Part shown: piece after piece, positions 22,501-25,771 of the stretch
Position numbering within the stretch: the stretch's first letter is position 1
How the letters are laid out: the number at the start of each line of letters is the position of its first letter
Source: an uncultured Acidimicrobiales bacterium
GTDB lineage: Bacteria > Actinomycetota > Acidimicrobiia > Acidimicrobiales > SHLQ01
NCBI GenBank assembly: GCA_938015295.1
Contig: CALLQB010000004.1
Location: 122,081-186,080 of the forward strand
Length of the DNA stretch: 64,000 bases
Reading direction: 5' to 3'
Position numbers and translations under genes: made by a program
Notes under the pieces: model-generated
Databases searched by the model: none
Told to the model about the DNA's origin: nothing
The model's input: the letters and a program-made list of their open reading frames with translations, nothing else

Positions 22501-23563
22501 ACGTAGCCCCTTTGGCTACGAACCACTCCGAGATCCAACCACGGGGGAGATTGTTCCGAATCTCTTTGCCCAGGATCCGTCGCACTACTTCGGCATCGGA
22601 GGACGCCTCGACATGGAAAAGTCAACCAACGGCGTGGATGCCGATGAGTTGCCGGGACCCGAAATTGCCGTGGGGCAGGATGTCATCTGGACCTATGTCG
22701 TGACCAACAACAGCACCGGGCCCGTCCTGAACGCGACAGTCGTCGACGACCAAGGAGTTGTTATCGATTGTGGCGGCGGATCCAACGTCATCGCCTTGTT
22801 GCAGCCAGGAAACGCGGTGACTTGCGAAGGTCGCGGAACGGCAGTCGCTGGCCAGTACGTCAACATCGGCGACGTCGTCGCAGAACCTGCCGGGCCGAAT
22901 CCAGAGATCTGCGGTTGCGACCCGTTCGACCCCTCGACTTGGCCGGAGGACCCCGCTGCATACGAGCCACTGGTCGACCCGGAGACGAACAAGCCGGTTG
23001 CGCCTGCCACCGCCATCGACTCGTCGGGCTATTACGGCATGCTCGTTGACCTCATGCTCGAAAAGAAACTCATCGAGGCGACGCCTACTGGGGCGACCTT
23101 CGAATTCGTCACCACGAGCAACGGCCCTGATGTTGCTCGCGGCCCGATCGAAATTGTCGATCAACTGCCCGACGGCCTTACGTTTGTTTCCTTCAGTGGA
23201 AACGGTTGGTTCTGTTCGGCTGATGGTCAGTCCGTGACCTGTTCACACCCCGACGACCTCGCAGCCACGATGTCCTCGCCTGCGTTGACGATTGTGACCA
23301 ACATCGTCGCTCCGGCGGGCACCGAGATGGTGAACAATGCGTCGACAAGGTCAGAAACGCTCGGAACGCCAGCAAACGAAGTCGACCCGACGAACAACGG
23401 TTCTCTTGCGCAATTGACGGTTCCTGCGATTCCCCCTTCAGGACCGCTTGCTTTCTCTGGTTCTGAGTCAAACCGTGTCGCCACTACGGCGGTGCTCATG
23501 ATCTTGCTCGGTTGCGTGTTGCTGTTTCTCTCCCGGTACAAGAAAGAAGGAGACCTCTCATGA
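7556..23563 (+). CDS. Giant secreted repeat protein (DUF11/SdrD-B-like), probable surface adhesin
   Basis: A single uninterrupted 5335-residue reading frame. ATG 7556 begins a signal peptide (basic start, hydrophobic core at about 17-33, likely cleavage after PVFA near residue 36). Residues to about 3320 are a long series of beta-sandwich repeats with the DUF11 hallmarks (LxIxK..., TNxG, VxDxLPxGL..., GDxxxI). About 3323-3465 is an SdrD-B-like domain (GNFAWLDSDSDGIQDSGEPG). Residues 3474-5165 are eleven repeats of 154/155 residues, and a last DUF11 unit follows. The C-terminus has LAFSG (5298-5302), a hydrophobic helix and RYKKEGDLS, resembling a sortase sorting signal of the LAxTG type with Ser for Thr. 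No sortase gene is in the window. An adhesive, S-layer-like or stalk role is inferred. The start is 100 bases after the citrate synthase. Confidence 0.9.
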   Translation: MHNRRLRSRIELFEVAIATLGVLLIAASLTIMPVFADTNDATADLVLSCEVQPLLTPTSSIQSGVQGLVPGEQVQFVLSVPYSEGTIYQDILTRPDGSTYYASYLELISLPSNLVLDPASIDFRIAPGSSADPVADGVSQTLVAGPTSDPSSFALVTDTAVAGQTTWRVLFPGDEAQMLADQDGDGDPSYTVPAGGEIFAMTFTAQLPVGATWGAVEDGSECFATTSTGPSNRDTDRVRTAVAAVIPELEISKTTPASNAYVAGGIARYEFTATVPLVDKATGSLTVAPARDVSLVDDVPNGLIAIDGGGNPVADGGTTSGGGVWDETARTVTYTLGDMNPGDTISIDEEMQIATGVLPATLLTNDLKGIISYMPGSDPDDTIVDPADTDDATVTVASSDPTVSKEAEFESYGVGLPFDYTVVIDIPGDSEYYNFTILDTLPDGMQFLNYISATCTPAGATCPDPITTLAPTVFPSGGGTGIGWYPNALPADVNPRQIELVYEVQLDPAYFNEDEVLFFDSFTNDLEVQWNTVDRLGVIPPATASPPSFDGGISTSDDIIYDRPILQIDKTVATSDGVFADEAREGWDFEEGDLATYTSIITNVGSRDAVDLTIVDVPVGIDIDPASVTVAGAACVAPDCTWDGTTLTVSYAGPVAPAGDFTIEYTASPTQTGDLDNQINIPTYADTLGTAYTESPGDTVPLSIPDPVLTIDKDPSDGVVETGVANSLGTKFPFTFTVTNTGAVTAYNPIVTDVPPANVCVIAGGLNAAAAGAVTETAPGVFALDAPLAPGASVTFDADVEVCGPIEAGTYENTANLTWEDLSDATDSTGAAYSDTDPAPLVLEAPQYEVTKGPAVDAGATINWTFDSDDSGTIDPDEYNQGAWTIIIENTSTVPIGGLVVDDPMPDPFEYNPGDATVVWIGQTPDTFTDKSTASGTTVLSGYTEQLDFEIGQLQAGAEIRITVPFSHNGLDPSDGDLTRLNTVQVTNDNITFDPSLHEADGEYSLIPIEEGPTLAKTVDEVGIYPGVETIEGAPGKQVDFSIDLTIPTSTTLDTFDVWVLDELPDGLTLANEPVANAVPSAGGWTVSCISGPCGTVSEGGAYLGSQPGQNGKTELAWFIGDVPPDGSATPIVMRLTFRAEVEANFDDGSEVIDGLNDPLVNQAFPIFNRSNVVPGGSGNVVAGLPATFPSSNDYDRVYPKDPAEIDLVTPRLDIEKTAYNADGDPVQEINAGDEFSYEVKYTNVGSGPAFDIDFSDDLANPEGIPFATIDQSSLVLTVDAVPLTAAADGDGLTCLFVPFGPNGGVNLECEFDGPLVGDVDGPSGAALGGQIVIAYDGTTVDNDDFFAQFSTQNFDPMFIRNTAMATEYFESAGEGGNQYATGFASTRLFAFTPKPEIDMWCVGGADIIPGAPAGSDVQFQVVVGNGDKVDVSGNADGDTTLTPFPQVDTDGDGYPDAGFGFNPVFTLTIQDSYVFNGVQGTGPGWGDATYTNYTPFPAPDQILDEVQPNTYTLVWDSLPGIPHSPENDEEEDFLAWYDLLIDVTKTGTGGASFWFDLSFTDADGNTDRGSNVSEYFELVEKDRHGCPGGPPPRVWKTPDADDGVSVLPGQATEFVMYIQQPDEDPMSGDFIDNLPDGLIYAGDLLVTDPLYAVATMDVVPPTWTDDNDGDGDVDLEDYFTSSTAQPNGDTTLLWEPPPLPQGLTSDPNNGDADTRWIIRVPVVSEDPVPYPFELVVNGFTWDTADFGPRSDTGVVTTDGGGRPDIEKRVSNKEGPYGSLFTYTIDVTFPSGYAGTDVIIYDQINRVNNWEGAPYSNQQLGNMNSNTAIFPVVPPVTYPNTAGELSYAHYGYTPAEFTLDNYVSDFCVVGCSGAADAIDAVPMTPQPVAETLTNPLSSADPYYTNANGAIGWYLGDIEPDPEGQDRVVRLTYTVEAPTITEQRQRVIEHGPTPFPGGTSDPLFDDVDGYWMWELSQVNHPNLVQLRSWGGGNPELAVWEGGTDTDWQTTNNTQWGNLSGSSLLDSDDTYVTVAYPLLTMDKDCGAINDPNGTNPVPTPIGSANITCELTIENKSPVDAFDVSVTDTPLTDCVIGGRSYYGRFRYSTNIANGDLRDPIVDGAGTGRIDPLDPDVVRYSCDISGEFVNDPELTSVPNTFPASWSTSLGASQIKTFTYQMRVDGWTDQPAISQNNTNGTWEISGAWTNDAVLQPWADEPGGVALGEEIRVRDEVFFHDPFINISKFPYPADRDLSVDASPFPDYLNDDDECDINNLWPFIYKNDCGRSYNPASTNQTAVQDYGDPFAGDYWMRDQPDAYNDLLQPPSRAITPYSWPQHMRGIALGFHWYAFNGWTDFGDVFDVSTGNRGYVDRPLNEDSAWADAFDVEPTQPYTWAIDIRIDGMERLESIDIEDQLPYGWDFVPGSAKIVDGNWFLGYTNNGWAENNGVTPGYGLVTLPDPVIDNTTEGTCSTAAWHEAGPTMSFEFERDTAGEDQPWEYRYLDARDRYGTHTTYSDYAAGESDKMNWIRIHYDAVPDPSILACDPDTSSSDTWFMENNVSLSALRDYDAGVMTDTYRMLAPVPNPVALEKLPDDDYVSDETVNDFTITFTNDLDVPVEDITFTDELTSAPVAPLPDGGYDCGTVTVVGGTGFTESCVGGLGSQTTSLEWFFSSIAPGETIVITMPIIVPKDETNLLVWDNTVSTTVKEYYDAPLADGGKNTVVNASPPPTPSKSSTPNPATVNDVVDYEVSFTANRYQVFFDLAYIDTIPDGLTFESFEGISCSGSCPAGFTDADVLEFTPVVNGDGTTTLWWFFGDLPGSGTGNHTWTMSYRARVDDSYNDGSTVLDEDVLTNVAQGFSNEENLLDTPVGIPSPADWTTYPPSALVEHDLDIEEPELAIAKSATPSSDPLDSSGTVIFQVEVTNDGGTAAYAVEVSDTPNGALENIVMDPTTFAGSVVTVGWTATDPTVGWFIPVIQPGETAIFTYVAEVADGFLEEGYPAAENDAEVETYRARPGVDPEPGDRFYGGEEVSVAVDLAGPQLEMQKYVGGCTDDFAFTAPGVSTIWCLEVENTGGAPAYGAVVSDTLPYQWLYDAGSTAGSGGWTVTEPTIGAPFTGVQEVSWAIGDLLPGDVMQITFTATAGEDAPLNVTNWAVVNSFQSDGSPLPPTVTGASDDDPASAAMGDHALEIAKTPDRQQWGLIPSGGTVTWTLSITNPAATSSNTNLVITDTLPVPLTYSTWSSTDPRVSLNGANAAAGPNGEDVVVWDISDLAAGESVDIVITATVPPATPVANQWYVNDSEVQSEEISDPVVNQAKVMFFEPASVGNFAWLDSDSDGIQDSGEPGLDGITVNLLDANGDQLYRDPATGLISTDAGFGWPAMSVVTGDDPSTPGVETGWYGFDELPPGTYRLEFVPTAAHGPTIENAGGDDAADSDVDPLTGLSHLVVLDPGENDSTIDAGFIPFDEYLENLASIDVEKDTNGFQADVEPGPVLVVGDAVTWTYEVTNTGPMALVDAQVVDSEGVAVECDSDRDGAFDNGDTIPLLRPNESVTCEGTGTATGGQYENTASIEGSPVVPDLATCGCDLGDPSTWPTDPAGYEPATGPGGEDLGPVTDDDPSHYFGAEGGIAVEKFTNGAQADTEPGPVLAVGDAVTWTYVVTNTSTTALSAVAVTDSEGVVVGCDTDGDFAFDDGNVIPVLIPGQSVSCQGTGTAAAGQYQNTASTSGTPILPDPATCGCALSDPTTWPSDPAVYTPAIDVNGDPLDDVSDTDPSHYYGAEGAIDVAKSTNGLQADIEPGPVVDTGDAVTWTYVVTNDTNAAIVDATVTDSEGVIVECDIDGDFAFDDGNVIPLLLPGDSVTCEGTGTATDGQYENTASVSGTPVLPDPTTCGCDLSDPDTWPTDPTLFADPVDENGDPLPPVTDDDPSHYFGFSGGIDVEKWTDGVQADTEPGPVLDVGDTVTWTYRVTNTSTAALTDVVVTDSEGVLVDCDIDGDFAFDDGNLIPLLVPGASVTCEGSGTVSAGQYENTAATSGTPELPDPATCGCDLSDPTTWPTDDPTVYTPALDESGDPIDDVTDTDPSHYFGDDGEIGIEKSTNGVDADVEPGPAIDTGDPVTWTYVVTNDTPLAIVDAIVTDSEGVIVNCDVDGNAVFDGGNVIPLMLPGDEVTCQGSGIAEDGQYSNTGAVSGTPVLPDPTTCGCDLSDPTTWPIDPTLFADPVDENGDPLPPMTGDDPSHYFGESGGIDVEKWTGGEQADTPTGPVIQTDGSVTWTYVVTNTSTTALTDVVVTDSQGVVVECDIDLDFAFDDGNVIQLLGPTQSTTCQGTGTATAGQYQNIASTTGTPILPDPSTCGCDLDDPTSWPNDVTLYTNAVDEFGDPLPPVVDADPSHFYGADGNIDINKSTNGVDADVEPGPAIDTDAPVTWTYVVTNASNMTVINAAVTDSQGVVVNCDSDDNGIFDEGNVIPLMLPGDEVTCEGTGLATDGQYQNDGAISGTPVLPDPATCGCDIDDPTTWPTEPTEYPEPIDPNGNPLPAVTADDSSHFFGVSGGIDVEKWTEGVQADSAPGPVLDVGDIAVWTYLVTNTSTTALIDIYVTDSRGVAVNCDIDGDTIFDDDNFIALLVPSQAIVCQGFEPVEAGQYDNVASTSGTPVLPDPGTCDCDLADPTTWPDDDPAVYLEVVDDNGDPLPAVIDADPSHYFGNEGVVDIEKSTNGVDADVAPGPGVTVGDEVTWTYVVTNDTPMALANSSVIDDQGVTVNCDNNSDLVFDEGPVILMLVPGASVTCEATGIATGGPYTNLGSVAGTPVLPDPAACGCELDDPTTWPTDDPALYTSPVDENGDPIPPVTDADPSHYFGEDPGLGIEKSTNGVDADLAPGPGIPVASAVSWTYVVTNSGFAAIVPATVTDSEGVRIDCDTDGDGTFDGTNVIALMLPGQQVACRGSGPATAGQYENQGLVSGPPQVPNPETCDCDLGDPATWPRSPFGYEPLRDPTTGEIVPNLFAQDPSHYFGIGGRLDMEKSTNGVDADELPGPEIAVGQDVIWTYVVTNNSTGPVLNATVVDDQGVVIDCGGGSNVIALLQPGNAVTCEGRGTAVAGQYVNIGDVVAEPAGPNPEICGCDPFDPSTWPEDPAAYEPLVDPETNKPVAPATAIDSSGYYGMLVDLMLEKKLIEATPTGATFEFVTTSNGPDVARGPIEIVDQLPDGLTFVSFSGNGWFCSADGQSVTCSHPDDLAATMSSPALTIVTNIVAPAGTEMVNNASTRSETLGTPANEVDPTNNGSLAQLTVPAIPPSGPLAFSGSESNRVATTAVLMILLGCVLLFLSRYKKEGDLS
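17975..23050 (+). repeat. Eleven tandem 462/465-bp coding repeats in the giant protein
   Basis: Repeat starts read by eye: 17975, 18437, 18899, 19361, 19826, 20288, 20750, 21212, 21677, 22142 and 22607; the last ends near 23050. Spacing is 462 or 465 bases, except the final unit. Each begins with a variant of IDVEKSTNGVDADVEPGP, carries VTWTYVVTN, a Cys-led acidic loop (CDIDGDFAFDDGN), a VTCEG motif, LPDPATCGCDL and ends DPSHYFG, giving four conserved Cys per repeat. Units 2-9 alternate between two subtypes (KWT...QADTEPGP and KSTNG...DADVEPGP), so the array grew partly by two-unit duplication. The family looks like DUF7507/DUF11 repeats. Confidence 0.93.
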
Positions 23564-23952
23564 CTCGTCGTTTGAAGATCGTTGCCAGCGTTGGTCTCGC
23601 GTTTACCCTCGCAGGCGGTGCCTGTTCCTCGGACACCGACACTGCGGCTCCGTCAGCGCCAGCGGTTTCCGCCGCGGTTGCCGCCAGCGTTCCCGGGGAA
23701 GCAGACGGCACGAAACAAGACGCGGCGGTTGTGCGTAGCAGCTCTGAGACTGGCGCTGCTCGGCCGGCTGATCTTGCTGGAATCGAGCAGCTTTGGCTCG
23801 ATAGTGGCACCGATCCGGACCTGGCGAGCTGCTACCGCAGCGTACTTTCTGATGCGGGGATAGCCGAGGTCGTTGACCTTACTGAACTTGCCCAAGTCAT
23901 GGGCGACCTCGACCGGACAGGCAAGCAGGCGTTGGCTGACTGTCTTGGCTGA
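23560..23952 (+). CDS. Small predicted lipoprotein coupled to giant surface protein
   Basis: A 130-aa exported protein of unknown function. The N-terminus MTRRLKIVASVGLAFTLAGG followed by ACSS looks like a lipoprotein signal with a slightly atypical lipobox, Cys at residue 22. A low-complexity Ala/Ser/Thr linker leads to a C-terminal helical domain (about 75-130) with two Cys (ASCYRS and ADCLG) that could form a disulfide. ATG 23560 overlaps the giant gene's stop as ATGA, and GAAGGAG lies upstream inside the giant gene. Coupled translation implies a joint role, for example anchoring or folding of the giant protein. No family was recognised. Confidence 0.8.
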   Translation: MTRRLKIVASVGLAFTLAGGACSSDTDTAAPSAPAVSAAVAASVPGEADGTKQDAAVVRSSSETGAARPADLAGIEQLWLDSGTDPDLASCYRSVLSDAGIAEVVDLTELAQVMGDLDRTGKQALADCLG

Positions 23953-23999
23953 TTGCCTCGACTAATTGCCTCGACCGATTGTCTCGACCGATTGTCTGG
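23952..23999. repeat. 13-bp tandem repeats after the lipoprotein gene
   Basis: Three 13-base units ATTGCCTCGACTA / ATTGCCTCGACCG / ATTGTCTCGACCG and a partial fourth, ending at 23999. They fill most of the gap between the lipoprotein stop and the convergent RraB-like gene. No hairpin potential is obvious. Confidence 0.75.
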
Positions 24000-24033
24000 T
24001 TAATGGCGTTGACGGATTGATTTGCTCTGAGCG

Positions 24034-24396
24034 TTAGAGCAGTGCGTCGGGAATCGCGGTTCCGAATCCATCAAAGTAGGAGTCGTACTGGCGTCCGAGC
24101 AGGCACATCATCTCGACCCAGCCGATGAGGCTTTCTTTGTCGAAGCACCGAGGATGAAAGGTGCCGCTGACGGTGAACACTGGCTTGAAGAAGCTTCCGC
24201 TTCGCACCATGTTGACTTCGTCGCTGAGCTCGACGAGAGCGCCAATGAGTCCTTCGGCGGTACGTCGACTCTTCACGTCGTAGCGGTAGTCGAGGACTAA
24301 CGGGGTCTCGTCGCTCACACCGCGGTCGGCTAGCAGCGACCAGGTGTCCTCGGTCAATGACCGGTGACTTGCGAGAAGTTTTGCGAAGGGGTCCAT
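24034..24396 (-). CDS. RraB-like protein (regulator of ribonuclease E activity B family)
   Basis: A 120-aa protein. It has the alpha/beta pattern of the RraB family: a beta strand near TPLVLDYRYDV, a helix with paired acidic/basic residues (SRRTAEGLIGALVELSDEV), strands FFKPVFTVSG, and a closing helix ending GRQYDSYFDGFGTAI, which resembles the LAxxxxGxYDGWGT ending of RraB. In gammaproteobacteria RraB binds RNase E; a role here is not established. ATG 24396 has AGGAC about seven bases upstream, and the longer open frame upstream is non-coding in character and crosses the nrdB terminator. It lies downstream of nrdB on the same strand. Family call is tentative. Confidence 0.62.
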   Translation of the reverse strand: MDPFAKLLASHRSLTEDTWSLLADRGVSDETPLVLDYRYDVKSRRTAEGLIGALVELSDEVNMVRSGSFFKPVFTVSGTFHPRCFDKESLIGWVEMMCLLGRQYDSYFDGFGTAIPDALL

Positions 24397-24505
24397 TTCG
24401 AGTCCTGTGTAGGGTCTCCAGTGGCATCGGCACCCCCGGCGCGGCGCTTTAGAAACCCGACCACATCTGGTGGTGTTCCGAACGTCGTTGGGCGAAAACG
24501 ACGTC

Positions 24506-24529
24506 GGGGGCGGCCCGAGGGCCGCCCCC
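24506..24529 (-). terminator. Strong GC hairpin after nrdB
   Basis: GGGGGCGGCC (24506-24515) pairs perfectly with GGCCGCCCCC (24520-24529) around a four-base loop. It lies 39 bases past the nrdB stop. Read on the minus strand it is followed by GACGTCGTTTTCG, a weak U-tract. It should end the nrd transcript before the RraB-like gene, at least partly. Confidence 0.75.
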
Positions 24530-24568
24530 GATGACTCTCGGTGGAGGTTTTGTTGCAGTGCGGTGAGA

Positions 24569-25669
24569 CTAGAAGTCTTCGTCGAACCCGACGTCGCCTT
24601 CGACGCCAACCTGGTACGAGGCAACGGTGCGTTCGAAGAAGTTGGTGAGCTCCTGAACGTCTTGCAGTTCCATGAAGGCAAAGGGGTTCTTGACGTTGTA
24701 CTGCTTTGCAAGGCCCAGCTGCTGTAGGCGCTGGTCGGCGACGAATTGCAGGTAGATCTTGGTGTCGGCGGTAGACATGCCAGGGACGCCTTGCCCAAGA
24801 AGATCTTCGGCGAACGCAAACTCTGCTTCGACGGCTTCGTCGATCATGGCTTTGATCTGCTCGGCGAGGTCGTCGTCGAACAGCTCTGGCTCTTCGGCTC
24901 GAACGGTCTCGACGACCTCAAGTGCGAAGTTCATGTGACCGCTTTCGTCACGGAACACCCAGTTGGTTCCCGCCGCAAGCCCGTTGAGGAGACCCTTCGA
25001 CCGAAGGAAGTAGACGTAGGCGAAGGCTGCAAAGAAGAACAGGCCCTCGATGCAGGTGGCGAAACAGATGAGGTTGAGTAGGAACTGCTTGCGGTCCTCT
25101 TTGGTCTTGAGTTCATCGAGGTGGTTGATCGACTCAATCCACTTGAAGCAGAATTCGGCTTTCTTGCGAATCGAGGGAATGTTCTCAACCGCTGCGAACG
25201 CTGCTTCGCGCTCGGCAAGATCGGGGATGTAGTTGTCGAGCAGTGTGAGGTAGAACTGGACGTGCAGTGCTTCTTCGTACAGCTGACGTGACAGGTACAT
25301 CCGTGCTTCTGGGGCATTGATGTGTTTGTAGAGATTGAGCACCAGGTTGTTCGCGACAATCGAGTCGCCGGTTGCGAAGAACGCTACGAGGCGGCTGACG
25401 AGGTGTTTCTCGGCCGGCATAAGTTTGCGATCGAGATCGACCAGGTCGTCGGAGAAATCGATTTCGTCGACGGTCCACGTGTTCTTGATTGCGTCGCGGT
25501 ACATGTCGTAGAACGCCGGGTAACGCATTGGCCGCAGAGTGAGATCGAAGCCCGGGTCAAGGATGGATTGCGCAGCCTTGTTGGCTGGTAGTGCCGTGGG
25601 GGCGGGTGCCTGCGGGGTGAGCTCGCGTGCCAAAGCGTCGTGCTGGTACTCGGGTTCTGTCAGTGCCAT
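24569..25669 (-). CDS. nrdB: Ribonucleoside-diphosphate reductase small subunit (class I)
   Basis: R2 subunit (366 aa) that holds the dinuclear metal site and tyrosyl radical for reduction of ribonucleotides to deoxyribonucleotides. Metal ligands visible are a likely D102, E133 and H136 in EEALH, Glu in CIEGLFF, and Glu/His in RDESGHMNF. Tyr140, four residues after H136, matches the radical Tyr of E. coli R2, so this is a normal Tyr-radical enzyme. The C-terminal acidic tail ending DVGFDEDF should dock to the large subunit. It lies 102 bases downstream of nrdA on the same strand and is followed by a strong hairpin. Confidence 0.96.
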   Translation of the reverse strand: MALTEPEYQHDALARELTPQAPAPTALPANKAAQSILDPGFDLTLRPMRYPAFYDMYRDAIKNTWTVDEIDFSDDLVDLDRKLMPAEKHLVSRLVAFFATGDSIVANNLVLNLYKHINAPEARMYLSRQLYEEALHVQFYLTLLDNYIPDLAEREAAFAAVENIPSIRKKAEFCFKWIESINHLDELKTKEDRKQFLLNLICFATCIEGLFFFAAFAYVYFLRSKGLLNGLAAGTNWVFRDESGHMNFALEVVETVRAEEPELFDDDLAEQIKAMIDEAVEAEFAFAEDLLGQGVPGMSTADTKIYLQFVADQRLQQLGLAKQYNVKNPFAFMELQDVQELTNFFERTVASYQVGVEGDVGFDEDF

Positions 25670-25771
25670 TGTCGGGTGGTTCTCCGAAAGTAATTTGGGG
25701 AGTGAGTAAAGAGTTGTTGAAAAAGTTAAGAGAAAGAACGGGAGAAACTAGAGAGTCAAACGCCGCAGCGA

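Noticed and set aside
23952..23999. Rho-independent terminator in the 13-bp repeats
   Set aside because: The repeats are direct, not inverted, and have no U-tract.
24397..24819. Upstream extension of the RraB-like frame
   Set aside because: It crosses the nrdB terminator hairpin and overlaps nrdB in another frame with implausible composition; ATG 24396 has a ribosome-binding site.
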